A DNA stretch of 64,000 nucleotides from Narthecium ossifragum (taxonomy: Eukaryota; Streptophyta; Magnoliopsida; Dioscoreales; Nartheciaceae), in NCBI GenBank assembly GCA_963920575.1, contig OY986970.1, forward strand, positions 15,025,588-15,089,587. The letters are read 5' to 3'. A program made the translations under genes and the position numbers. This document shows, piece by piece, positions 35,370-47,360 of the stretch. Positions within the stretch are counted from its first letter, which is position 1; each line of letters begins with the position of its first letter. The notes under the pieces were generated by a model. The model made no database searches and was not told the origin of the DNA. It saw only the letters and a list, made by a program, of their open reading frames with translations.

Positions 35370-37310
35370 ACCTAACAACCTTAAAAAGAATTTCGTCCCG
35401 AAATTCAATAAGGATGAAGCCGGGAAAAGAATCAACTAGACCTACCTGCACAAGCAAAGCTACAACCAGGGGTGCTAACGCCCACAACAAGAAACTACTT
35501 GCTGGGGTGAACAGTCGGGGAAACTCCCAACGCATGCGATCCTCTCGCTCCCAAGTCAAACTCTCTGCACTGTCATGCCTCCATCTGATCATCACCAACG
35601 GTATCGATCTGCCTCTGAGCACCTGATCCCGTCTGTCTAGAATCTGCACTGGCTGCTCGATGTAGGTGGCATCGTCCTCTACCTCGATGTCGTCGTGTCT
35701 GATCACATGAGATGAATCTGGAATGTACTTCCTCAGCATCGACACATGGAACGTGGGGTGGACTGCTGACATGTGCGGGGGTAGAGCCAACTGGTAGCCG
35801 CTGCTCCAACGCGCCTGACGATCTCAAAAGGGCTTGTGAACCTCGGTGCTAGCTTGCCCCTGCTACCAAACCTGATCGATCCTCTACGCGGGGACACCTT
35901 CAGTAGCACTCTATCGCCAACTGCGAACTCCAGGGGTCGTCGCCTGCGATCTGCGTAGCTCTTCTGTCGATTCTGTGCTGTCAAGAGCCCTTGTCTGATC
36001 TGAACCAACCTCTTTGACAACTGTCTGATGATGTCCGGACCGGTAAGAGACGCCTCCCCAACCTCCGTCCAACACACGGGTGAGCGACATGGCCTGTCGT
36101 ACAACGCCTCAAAGGGTGCGAAACCCAAACTGGCCCGAAAGCTGTTGTTGTCGGCAAACTCCACCAGAGTCACGTGCTGCTCTCAAGTACCTCCCGCGTC
36201 TAGCACACATGCTCTGAGCATGTCCTCCAAGATCTGGATCGTCCGCTCCGACTGTCCGTCTGTCTGAGGGTGAAAAGCTGTGCTGAAAGTCAGTGCCGTC
36301 CCCAAGGAGTCCTGGAAGCTGCTCCAGAACCAGCCGGTGAATCTGGGATCTCTGTCTAACACTATCGACACTGGGATGTCGTGCAATCATACTACCTCGT
36401 CGATGTACCTCTGGCTCAGTCTGGCAACAGGATCTGTCGTCCTCATGGGGAGGAAATGAGCTAATTTGGTCAGTCGATCGACGATGACCCAAATCGCATC
36501 ATTCCCCCTCGGTGTCCTGGTTAGCCCGGTGACGAAGTCCGTAGCTATATGTTCACACTTCCACTCTGGCACAGGAAGTGGCTGCAGCAAACCTGGTGTC
36601 CGTCGGTGCTCTACTTTCAGCTTCTGACAGGTGAGGCATCTGGAGACAAACTCTGCTACTGACCTCTTCATCCCGCACCACCAGAACTGTCGGCGTAGAT
36701 CATGGTACATCTTGGTGCTCCCGGGGTGAACAACAAAACAAGAGTGGTGGAACTCGTGAAGGATCTCCTCTCGTAGCGCGGGGTCTGCTGGAACTGCAAC
36801 TCTGCCTCTGAAGAGTAGACCGCTGTCTGCCGACACTGTCCAGCCCTCAACTGCGTGCTCGGTGCCGACCGCAGCACGGGTCTCCACGAGCTCTGGGTCT
36901 CCAGCCTGTGCCTCGATCACTTTGACCAAAAGAACTGGGATGTTGCGAACAGCATACAGGAAACCGCCTGTCGCCTGGTCCTCGAAGTCAAGCCCGAATT
37001 GACCAACTGTCTCCAGCATCTGTCACTGCCGAGCTGACATCGCTGCCAAGGTCACTCTGTTGTCTCTGGTCTGCCTGCTGAGAGCGTCTGCTATGACGTT
37101 TGCCTTACCAGGGTGGTAATGCAACTCGAAGTCGTAGTCCTCTAATAGCTCTATCCACCGCCGCTGCCTGAGGTTGAGGTCACGCTGGGTGAACACGTGC
37201 CTCAAGCTCTTGTGATCAGAGTACACCAAGAACAGCTCACCGTAGAGGTAGTGCCGCCATGTCTTCAGAGCAAAGACAACTGCAGCAAGCTCGAGATCGT
37301 GGACTGGATA
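35370..37310 (-). pseudogene. Tekay RNase H end, integrase and chromodomain
   Basis: In sense from 37310: the end of RNase H ([27 protein letters not shown]), a TGA near 37023, then integrase. The zinc region is FVVHPGSTKMYHDL to CLTCQKLK. Catalytic motifs are ATDFVTGL, LDRDPRFTG (Asp-Arg-Asp) and HPQTDGQSERTIQ. TGA codons at 36387 and 36183 interrupt it. The C-terminal core (VGDRVLLKVSPRRG) shifts frame near 35760 into the chromodomain-type end (HPTFHVSMLRKYIPD to DSAESLTWEREDRMR). It closes at EFRDEILFK, followed by the PPT next to the LTR. Chromodomain integrases direct insertion into heterochromatin. Confidence 0.92.
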
Positions 37311-37315
37311 GTTCC

Positions 37316-39909
37316 TGTCGCGCCCCGACCCGCGAAAGCCCTACCGGGCCGGGCGACGCGAACCGGAACCTACTAAACGCGAAAAAAGACGGCGAGGGTT
37401 CCCTCTAACATATTGGTCTCCCTAACAATTCACCAAAAGCACCCTCAATTAAAAGATACAATAATTTAATAAGTCTCGAACCACAGATTTAAAACCCAAA
37501 GTGTTTAATATACATATCCTCGGAGAGGAGAAGATTCAAATAGAACATTACTCCCGTAGGAGACTATCTAACATAGGGTAAAAGCAGTAAACGATCACCA
37601 CCTCTCAAAGTCCACCAGGCAAAGCCGCACCGCCGACCAACTACCCGGTAGGGGCCACAGAAGAAGAACTGACGCCTGCACCTGCAAAACGCAGCCCGGG
37701 TAGGTGTGAGCACTAAGCTCAGTAGGGTTCTACACTACGACACACAGAAGGAAGAGGGAAAACGCAATAGTGTCGCCCTCAAGTAGGATCTGGGTGTATA
37801 CAAGGGTCCCTTAACCCCACCGCGTGTCCCTGGTGCCCATGAGCAGCACTCAGTAAGCTCAACAAACAATGCTGACTCACATGCAGGGACCCGACACTGC
37901 AGGCGGGAAATGGCACCGCTGAGGGGGCCTCTCCACCACTCAAGAGTCAACACAGTGGAGCACCAGCTACACCTCAGCATCCGACTCGAGGCCGACACGA
38001 CCTCTACAATCATCAAGCAGCAAGTGTACCAGTCATCTAAGCCTATCATCGAACCGACTGGACACCACAATTCGAATCGGGTCCAAACTACCCAACCCCC
38101 GTCTTAGGGCTAAATCCGAGCTTCCAGCCTCGGGACGGCGACCCACAGATCACCCACGCCCTAACCATGCAACTAATGCACAAATCAACAATGCATGCTA
38201 TGAACATACACAAACAGGAGATAGACATGCAACAGTATGATAAGGCATCAGATAAGTCAACCGGATCGCTGCAGCGGTACTACCGATTGCTGCCAGCCGA
38301 TCCGCAGCGGGTCCCGGCATTACGACGGTACCGCGACCATCAACTGCGGACTCCTGCGACGGGAAGCAACCCTGAAAATGAGGATGTACGGTAAACAATA
38401 TAATATTATAATCCAAAATATAATATTATATTCAAAACACCAAAACCTCTACTTAGAGGCTAATTGATCCCGTCGATCCGACGTTCAAACGACGTCGGAT
38501 TCAAGATCCAGCTTAGCCATCAGTAGATCTATATACCGGGATCAACATATCCAAAACCTATAATCATCCAACGGTTGGATTAACGGGAAAAAACTAACCA
38601 AAACCGTTAATCAAACAAACTTCGAATTATAGTCCGATCGATCCCACTCTGACTTACCAAGCACTTGCTGCAACGCAGCCCTCTAGTGATAAATTCATAA
38701 CTAATCGTAGGAAAATCGAAAATATGTGAAATCAGTTGGGTTAGAGAGTAGATTCAAAGATCTACAACTCTCATGCTCATCATAACCCAAGAACATGTAC
38801 GCACTGGCCGAAAAAAAAGCCGCAAGCCGACTGTTCTTCAAGAACAGCAGAAACCGGAAAATCCGAGATTAATCATTCATAAAATCTACTCAGATCTTAA
38901 CCAAAGATCATGAAATTTATATCAGAAATTCTACTAAGTAAGAGGAATCCAACAAGACAAAGATCAACAAGATCCAACGGCTAGATCTAGAGAAAACCCG
39001 AAAACAACACAGTAGGTAGAACACCTACCCGAAACGCACTCCTCAGCTGATTCCCTGCGAACTGGTCACCAACACAGCTCCAAACCACTTCAAGGATCTT
39101 CCTCTCGTTGCCACGGTTCCAACGAGCCTTGGAACACCCAAAACGGTGGCCGGAGGAGGGAGAATGGTGAAGAAGAAGGGGCTGCCGGGAAATAGGGGAA
39201 GAAAACAGAGCCGCGGGAGAAGGAAGAAGAAGGAAGAAGAAAGGAGAAGAAGGAGGAGGAGAAGAGGAAGAAAAGGAGGGAAAAGGGGAAGGGGAATGCC
39301 GGGGGAAGGGGGAAAAAGGAGAAGGAGGGGAGGGAAAGTCCTCCCCTTCTGACAAGAGAGAGCGACGGCCAACGGTGGCCGTCCTCTCGAAGCAGAAAAG
39401 CCACCGACGCCGAGTCTGATCGATCGCTCCAAGGAGCGATCGATCGCTCGCAAAGGAGAAGCCAGTCCGGATCGATCCAACACCAAGTCGGATCGATCCG
39501 AGACAGGCTGGATCGATCCGAGATAGGTTGGATCGATCCAACATCAAGTCGGATTGATCCGAACGGGTCAAAAACCCACCGACTCGCTCACGAGTCCGAT
39601 CGATCGCTCCTGCGAGCGATCGATCGCTCACGGGCCGTCAGCTGCCCAAAAGCAAGCTTCTGCGCGCCCGAGCTGGGATCTTCCGATCCCGGGTCCACCT
39701 AACCATTCTAATCAAGCACTAACACATACAAGGTCAGTGTGTGCACAAGCGGGTGTGAAACAAACCAACAAGGTGCAATTTACCGAATTGCCCTTGTGGT
39801 CCAAGAAACAATACTATCCACCGGATGGCGCGCTTGACGCGAAGCAAACCAACGAGCCACGGGCCCGGCTCAGCCGGTCGACCCAGGAGTAGAGGGACGG
39901 GTCCTCACA
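37316..39909 (-). mobile_element. Solo Tekay LTR, TSD GTTCC
   Basis: A 2,594-bp LTR, plus-strand start TGTCGCGCCCCGACCCG, end GGTCCTCACA, flanked by GTTCC at 37311-37315 and 39910-39914. It interrupts RNase H codons of the Tekay element (host reading resumes exactly across the duplication). Conserved LTR features: a CCTACCGGGCC start, GTAGGGTTCTACACTAC, purine tract 39146-39352, palindrome array 39414-39631, and GCAATTTACCGAATTGC near its sense start. Confidence 0.96.
39414..39631. repeat. Mixed GATCGATC palindrome array
   Basis: Two types occur together. Two hairpins use GATCGATCGCTCC with GGAGCGATCGATC (spacer two bases) or CGATCGATCGCTC with GAGCGATCGATCG. Between them are five GGATCGATCCAAC or GGATCGATCCGAG palindromes. 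Confidence 0.9.
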
Positions 39910-39914
39910 GTTCC

Positions 39915-40822
39915 TCTCATGGGTCTTCAGTTGTCTGGAACCGTAGGCCACCACATAACCCTCCTGCATCAGCACACAACCTAGACCCTCCCCACTGGCG
40001 TCGCAAAAGACACTGTAGCCGACGCCTCACTCTGGAACTATCAGGATCGGTGCACTCGTCAGTCTGGTCCTCAACTGTGTGAACGCCTGCTCGCAAGCAT
40101 CGTCCCAAATAAATGGGACCGTCTTCTGCGTCAACCTGGTCAACGTCCCTGCAACCCTGGAGAAGTCCCGCACGAACCTCCGGTAGTATCCCGTCAAGCC
40201 GAGGAAGCTACGGACCTTGAGCACTGTCGTCGGTCTCTGCCACTGTAGTACTGCCTCCACCTTGGCCGGATCAACTGAGATGCCTGCCGCTGACACTACG
40301 TGCCCCAGAAACTGTACCTCAGGAAGCCAGAACTCACATTTGGAGGCTTTGACGTATAGCCTATGCCCCCTCAACAACTGCAACACTATCCTCAGATGCT
40401 GCTCGTGCTCCTCCTCGGTGTGAGAGTAGACCAGGATGTCGTCGACGAATACCACCATGAACTGATCCAAGAATGGTCGGAAGACCCTCTGCATCAGATC
40501 CATGAACGTTGCTGGTGCGTTCGTCATGCCGAACGGCATCACCGTGAACTCGTACAACCCGTACCTCGTACGGAAGGCCGTCTTCAGGATGTCGCAATCC
40601 CGAATCCTCAGCTGATGGTAGCTGGTACGGAGATCGATCTTCGAAAAGACCGAAGAGCCTCGGAGCTGGTCAAACAAGTCATCGATCCTCGGCATCGGAT
40701 ACTTGTTCTTCACCGTCACCCTGTTCAGCTTCCTGTAATCAATGCAAAGACGAAACGTACCATCCTTCTTTGTGAACAACACAGGAGCTGCCCAAGATGA
40801 CGTGCTGGCACGGATGAAGCCA
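39915..40822 (-). pseudogene. Tekay reverse transcriptase and RNase H start
   Basis: In sense: [47 protein letters not shown] and the catalytic FVDDILVYS, then [16 protein letters not shown] and the RNase H start up to KTHERN at the solo LTR. A stop follows LILVPE near 40027. To the right the coding sequence begins at about 40822 with GGFIRAS and is fused to copia sequence, so the RT N-terminus is missing. Confidence 0.92.
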
Positions 40823-42915
40823 CCTTTTGTGTAATCATATCTCTAACATAATGATATCTAATTTGAATATGTTTGGTTTTTCCATGATACTTAAGATCCT
40901 TAGCATATGCCAACACAACCATGCTGTCAGAGAAAATTATCACTGGTTTTGAAGCTGATTTTACAATTTCCAAATGTTGTAGGAACCTTCTTAACAAAAC
41001 CGCTTCTTGTATAGCAGAGGAACATGCTATGTATTCTGCCTCCATGGTAGACATGGCAATACATGATTGTTTCTTGCTACTCTATGATATTGCACAACCA
41101 TTCAATAAGAATGCATATCCTGAAGTTGATTTACGCTCATCTATGTCACCACCCAATTCGGCATAAGTATAACCAACTAAACGTAAATCCTTTCCTTGAT
41201 AAGACATCACAAAATCTGACATTCCTCTTAAATACGGCAAAAATCTCTTGACTGCCTTCCAATGCTTAATTCCTTGATTTGACTGATATCTGCTTACCAG
41301 CCCAACAACGTAGCATATGTCAGGACGTGTGCACATCATTGCATACATGAAACTACCCACAACACTGGAACAGGGTACATTCGACATTTTTTGTTTTTCT
41401 TCTGGAGTCTTAGGACACATGTCTATACTTAAGCTCGAGTTTCTTTCAACTGGTGTGTCCATCGGGTTGCAGTTGTGCATGTGAAAACGCTCTGATATCT
41501 TTTTGATGTAACTCTCTTGAGATAAACCCAAGAGCCTTCTAGCTCGATCCCTTAGAATATCACACCCAGCACAAAGCTAGCTTCACCCATGTCTTTCGTC
41601 TCGAAATTTGATGATAACCTTCTTAGTATTTTCAATCAATTCCTTATCATTTCCAACCAATAAAATGTCATCAACATGTAAAGACAGAATGACAAAACCA
41701 TTCTTTGAACGTTTCACATATACACAATGGTCCTCTTCCATCATTGCAAACTTATCCATTATAATAGCTTGATGAAATTTGTGGTTCCATTGCCTAGAGG
41801 CTTATTTGAGACCATATATGGATCTTTTAAGCTTGCAAACTTTGCACTCATTATCTTTAGATTCAAAACCTATAGGTTGATCCATATATATCGCTTCATC
41901 TAATTCTCCATTGAGAAATACAGTTTTAACATCCATTTGGTAAAGGTCTAAGTCCATTTGAGCAACAATGGCTAACATGAGGCGAATTGCAGCAAACCTT
42001 ACTACTGGTGAGAAGGTTTCTTCATAATCAATTCCCTCTTTTTGGGTATAGCCTTTGGCCACTAGTCGAGCCTTGTATTTATGAATAGTCCCAGCCGCCT
42101 TTCGTTTAATCTTAAGAACCCATTTGTTCCCACTAACTGCTACTTGTTCAGGAATATCTTCCTCAACTATTTGGTTGGGTGCTTTATCAGTTAGATCCTC
42201 TACTTCATAAAGATGAAAATCCTCAATAATCTCTCCTCGTTTAGGGAATTCCTTTTCTAGGAAAATAACTTCTCGTGACTCAATTTTTGTAATTCTCCCA
42301 TCATTTTCTTCACCCAGAAACACAAATTCTTTGGAATGATCCGAGTATCTTATAAAGATACACTTCTTCCCTCTAGGACCAAGTTTTCCATATTGGTGAG
42401 AATTTATGTGCACGTAAGCTGCACAAACCCAAGGATACAAATTACCTAAATTAGGCTTTTCGCCATTCCATAATTCATATGGGGTGGAGGATACAGTTTT
42501 AGAGTGCACACGATCAAGTATATAGGTAGCAGTTAATAATGCATCTCCCCAAAAGGAAATAGGCAAATTAGCTTGTGCCATGATTGAGCTAACCATGTCT
42601 AATAGGGTTCTATCCTTCTTTTTGCTACTCCATTTTGTCATGGAGTATAAGGAATAGTTTGTTGTCTAGCTATGTCCTTTTCATCACAAAAACATTTAAA
42701 TTGATCAGATAGATATTCATGACCTCGATCAGTCCTAAGAGACTTGATATTTGTGTTTAAGTGATTCTCAACCAACTTAGTATAACAAATGAAGCAATCT
42801 AATTCTTCAGACTTATGAGAGATCAAATAAACATGTCCAAATCTTGTGAAATCATCTATAAATATGATGAAATAGAAGGCTCCATGCCTAGCCCTCACAT
42901 TCATTGGGCCACAGA
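40823..42915 (-). pseudogene. Copia-2 integrase core, reverse transcriptase, RNase H
   Basis: In sense from 42915: integrase catalytic core (ICGPMNVRARHGAFYF, FIDDFTR, LRTDRGHEY), an integrase C-terminal part, then RT with [47 protein letters not shown], a stop near 41802, and the catalytic LHVDDILL near 41650. RNase H follows with YVVGLVSRYQ, STSGYAFLLNG and STMEAEYIACSSA. The sequence ends at [11 protein letters not shown], where Tekay sequence is joined. Overall motifs resemble a Tork-type copia (tentative). Numerous stops and frameshifts. Confidence 0.9.
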
Positions 42916-43194
42916 TGTCGCACCCTGACCCGTGAAAGCCCAACCGGGCTGGGGACGCGAACCAGAACCAAACTAACGGCGGAAAAATATGGCGAAGGTT
43001 CCCTCTAGTCTAATGATTTCCCTAAGCATTCATTAAACACCCTCAATTAGCAATTCTAGAATTAACAGAAATTTCAAACTCAAAGATTACAAATCGAGAC
43101 GAATAAGTCTACAAAATCTCGAAGAGGGGAATCAGGTACAAATATTTATACACTTCCGTAGGAGGCTAACTATACAAAGATTGTGTAGACAGAA

Positions 43195-45649
43195 TGTCGC
43201 GCCCCAACCGGGCCGGGCGACGCGAACCGAAACCTAACAAACCGTGGAAATATATTGGTGAGGGTTCCTTCTAACCTATTGGTCTCCCTAGCAATTCATC
43301 AATACACCCTCAATTTAAAAAGACATAATTAAAATTACAAACCTCGAACCTCAGATTACAAAACCCAAGTGAAATTAAATATACATATTCTCGGAGAGGG
43401 GAAAATCCAAATCCAACATTACTCCCGTAGGAACTATCTAACATAGGTTAAAAGCAGTAAAGATCACCACTTCTCAGACTCCACCTAGCGCCGCCGCACC
43501 GCTTACCAACTGCTCGGTAGGAGCCACCCAAGAGGAGCAAACGCCTGCACCTATAAAACTCAGCCCAGTTAGGAGTGAGCATAAAGCTCAGTAGGGTTCT
43601 ACACTATGACACACAGAAGGAAGAGGGAAACACAACAGTGTCGCCCTCAAGTAAGACATAGGTGTATACAGCGGTCCCATAACCCCACCGCGTGTCCCTG
43701 AGGTCCTACGATCATGGTCTTCCAGAAGACTGGTCACATGTCGGGTCACACTCAGTAAGCAGGAGCGAACACTGTAGACTCACAAGCAGGAACCCGACAC
43801 TGCAGGCAGGAAATGACACCGCTCAGTAGGTAACTCCACTACTCAAGAGTCGTCACAGTGGAACACCGGCTACACCTCAAAATCCGACTCGAGGCCGACA
43901 CGACCTCTACAATCATCAAGCAACAGGTGTACCGGTCATCTACGTCTATCATCAAGTTTCACTAGACACCATAATTCGAACCGGGTCCAAGCTACCCAAT
44001 CCCGGTTCTAGGGCTAAGTCCGAGCTTCCAGCCTCGAGACTGCGACCCATAGATCACCCACGTCCTAACCATGCAACTAATGCATAACAAAGAATGCATG
44101 CTATGAACATACACAGATAAGAAGATAGGCATGTAATAGTATGATAAGGCAGCATACAAGTCCAACTGGATCGCTGCAGCGGTACTACCAATCGCTGTTA
44201 GCCGATCCACAGCGGGTCCCGGCATTACGACGGTACCGCGACCGTCAACTGCGGACTCCTGCAACGGGAAGCAATCCCGAAAACTTCGATGAACTGTAAA
44301 ATATAATATTATATGTTTTGAATATATAATATTATTAAAACACCAAACTTCCTCTACTTAGAGGCTAATTGACCCGTCGATCCGACATCCCAACGACGTC
44401 GGATTCGAGATCCAACTTAGCCACCTGTAGATCAACATACCAGGATCAACATATCTAAAATCCAGAAACATCCAACGGCTAGATTAACCGAAAAACACTA
44501 ATCAAGACTGCTAATCAAACTAACTTACCATCTCTTGCTGCAACGCAGCCCACCAGTAAGTAAAACATAACAAATCATAGGAAAATCATAATATTATGAA
44601 ACCTGTTGGGTGTGAGAGTAGATTCACATATCTACAACTCTTATGTTCATCACAGCCGAAGAACATGCACATACGGGTCACAAAACTCGCCGCAAACCGG
44701 CTGTTCTTCAAGAACAGCAGAAACCGGAAAATCTGAGATTAAACATGCTTAAATCCTACTAAAATCTCAACCAAAGCTTATGAAACTTATACCAAAATTC
44801 ATACTAAGCAAGAGGCATCCAACAACATAAAGAACAACAAGATCTAACGGCTAGATCTAGAGAAACCGAAGAGCAACTCTCGTAGGTAGAAAACCTACTA
44901 GAAACGCACTCCTCGGCTGATTTCCATCAAACCAGACACCAACAAGGCTCCAAACCACACCAGGGATCTTCCTCACATCGCCACGGATCCAACGAGCCTT
45001 GGAACACCCAAAACGGTGGTCGGAGGAGGGAGAACGGAGGAGAAGAAGCTCGCCGGAAAAACCGGGGAAGCAGAGCTCGCAGGAAGAAGAAAGAAGAAGG
45101 AAGAAGAAGAGAAGGAGAAGGGAAAGAATTGGAAGGAAAAGCGAGGGGGAAAGCCAGGGAAGGAGGGGAAAAGGGGGAGGAGAGGAGAGAGTCCTCTCTC
45201 CCTCTGACAGCGGAGAGCGACGGCCAACGGTGGCCGTCCTCTCAAGAGTCACCGCCAGGACTTTCTGGCACAGAAGGATCGATCTCTTCCCAAGGAAGAT
45301 CGATCTCCTTAGCAAGTAAGATCGATGTCTTTAGCAAGAAAGATCGATCTCCTTTGCCCAGAAACACAAACTTGGGCTAAACCACAAGCCCATGCTCGGA
45401 TCTTCCGAACCCGGGTCCACCTAACCATTCTAATCAGACACTAACATAAAACAAGGTCAGTGTGTGCACACGTAGGTGTGGAACAAACCAATAAGGCTCA
45501 ATTTATCAAATTGCCATTGTGGTCCAAGAAACAAAGCGATCCACCGGATCGCGCGCTCGACTAGATTGCGCGCTCGACGCGAATCAAACAAACGAGCCAC
45601 GGGTCCGACCCAGCTGGTTGACCCTGGAGTAGAGGGACAGATCCTCACA
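43195..45649 (-). mobile_element. Solo Tekay LTR B nested in LTR A, TSD CAGAA
   Basis: A 2,455-bp LTR, plus-strand start TGTCGCGCCCCAACCGG, end GATCCTCACA, with CAGAA at 43190-43194 and 45650-45654. It shares its body with the solo LTR at 37316-39909 (purine tract, GACGGCCAACGGTGGCCGTC hairpin near 45220-45240). It has its own palindrome type at 45274-45356. Confidence 0.96.
45274..45356. repeat. AGATCGATCT palindrome array
   Basis: Four cores of AGGATCGATCTC or AAGATCGATCTCC are spaced 23-25 bp apart with TTAGCAAG spacers. Confidence 0.88.
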
Positions 45650-46636
45650 CAGAAGATCACCACTCCTCAAACTCCGCCAGGCACCGCTGCACAACCAACC
45701 AACTACCCAGTAGTGACCACTGAAGAGGAGCTAACTGCAAAACGCAAACTGGGTAGGAGTGAGCAACTAAGCTCAGGAGGGAAACTACACTACGACTCAC
45801 CAAAGGAAGAGGAAAATGCAACAGTGTCGCCCTCTAGCAAGGTCTAGGTGTATACAGGGGTCCCATAACCTCACCTGTGTCTCTAGGTATCCAACCAAGG
45901 TCACCCAAATGAACTGGGCCTATCGTGGAAACACCTAGTACAGCTGGAAGAAGACATTATTGGGCGGGAAGAAAACACCGCTGAGTAGGCACACCCTCTA
46001 CTCGAGAGACAAGAAAATCAGACACCGGCTACACCACAGAATCAGGCTCGAGGCCGACACGACATCTAAATCATCAATCAACAGGTGTTCAAGTCATCTA
46101 GGCCTATCATCAAATTCGACTGAACACAACCATTCAAACCTAGACCAAGCTATCCAACCCCGGTCCTAAGGCTAAATCCGAGCTTCCAAGCCTCGGGATG
46201 GCGATACCACAAATCACCCATGCCCTAACCTTAAGCTGCTAATGCACAACCAAATGCATGCTATAAACACACGCAGGAAAGCAGATAAGCATGCAATATA
46301 TGTGACGATGAAATAAACACAGTCTGGGCTCAGCACCCTGCCGGCCCGAGGTGGTGAACAGATAATCCATACCAAGGGGCTGCTGGAGTGGTAACCTCAC
46401 CAACTGCAACCAGTCCACAAAAAGACAGCATGTTACGAGAAGTAACCCCGACAAACACAGCTAACAATATAACATACTACCTACAAATCCTGGGAGTCGT
46501 CACTCTCCCGGTTCACCACTACCCCTCATTATGAGGTTAACATGCTCAAGATATGTACAATGTATAAAACGATAAAGAAAACCGCACATACAAAGCCCCG
46601 CGGGCAAAATCTGACGAAAACACTTGCATGTGACCA

Positions 46637-46743
46637 AAAGGATCGATCCTTTCCAAGAAGGGATCGATCTTCTTTGCAAACAGGGAGTTCCATCCCTGTC
46701 AAGTCAAAAACGATTGATCTTCCCTCCAGTTAGATCGATCGCC
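46637..46743. repeat. Downstream palindrome array of LTR A
   Basis: Contains AGGATCGATCCTTT, GGGATCGATCTTC and TAGATCGATCGCC, downstream in sense of the LTR A TATA box. Confidence 0.8.
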
Positions 46744-46932
46744 TCAAATCAAACACAATCAAACTCAAAACCTCATAAAACTGGAAAACAAGTAGATAGT
46801 ATCCCTACCTAGACCAAAGCACCTCCAATCTCAGCTGCCAAGCCAAAGATTGTCCTAAACCTCTTCCAAATCCAGCCAGATCTGAGCTCAGAAACAACGG
46901 ATTTCATAAGAGATTAAAGAAGAAGGTCGCGT

Positions 46933-46944
46933 CCATTTTATAGG
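46933..46944 (-). promoter_or_regulatory. TATA box of LTR A
   Basis: In sense CCTATAAAATGG, about 20 bp downstream of the upstream palindrome array. The same TATAAAATGGACGC sequence occurs at 53856 in a related LTR. Confidence 0.7.
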
Positions 46945-46961
46945 CGAATGAACCGACTTAA

Positions 46962-47065
46962 GGATGATCGATCTCTTGCCAAGAAAAGATCAATCCTTCT
47001 TGACGATCCAAAGACTTTCTGGCACCAAATGACTGATCTTCTTAGCAAGAGAAGATCGATCCTTT
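46962..47065. repeat. Upstream palindrome array of LTR A
   Basis: ATGATCGATCTC and AAGATCGATCCTT units with GCAAGAGAAGA-like spacers, directly upstream of TATA in sense. Confidence 0.82.
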
Positions 47066-47360
47066 TGTGCAGAAAACTTGACTTGGGCTAAAACGCAAGC
47101 CCATGCCCGGATCTTTCGATCCCGGGTTCACATAATCATTCTAACCAAACACTATCACAAACATGGTTAGTGTGTGCATACGCGGGTGTGAAACGAACCG
47201 ACAAGGCGCAATTTGCCAAATTGCCCTTGCGATCCGAGTTGCCCTTGCGGTCCGAGAAACAATGCGATCCATCGGATCTTGCACTCGACGTGAAACAAGC
47301 AAATGAGCCACGGGCCCGACCCAGCCAGTCGACCCAGGAGTAGAGGGACAGATACTCACA

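Larger units (their letters stand above)
32920..40822 (-). mobile_element. Tekay-like chromovirus, 5' truncated
   Basis: The minus-strand element retains its 3' LTR (32920-35369), PPT region, and pol from RT to chromodomain integrase. Gag, protease, 5' LTR and PBS are missing: homology stops at about 40822, where copia sequence begins. A solo LTR (37316-39909) splits the RNase H. It lies between copia RNase H and copia PPT, so it inserted in that copia and then lost its 5' half. Confidence 0.85.
42916..47360 (-). mobile_element. Solo Tekay LTR A in copia integrase (contains LTR B)
   Basis: Plus-strand start TGTCGCACCCTGACCCG, end GATACTCACA. Flanks ACAGA (42911-42915) and ACATA (47361-47365) are a target duplication with one mismatch. 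Without the nested LTR B it is about 1,985 bp. It splits the copia codons for HFDIC/GPM. In sense it has TATA CCTATAAAATGG near 46933-46944, a palindrome array upstream (46962-47065) and another downstream (46637-46743). Confidence 0.9.

Noticed and set aside
38987..39631. 214-codon minus-strand ORF and neighbours in the solo LTR
   Set aside because: Low-complexity Pro/Ser/Phe translation of a purine-rich tract plus the palindrome array inside an LTR.
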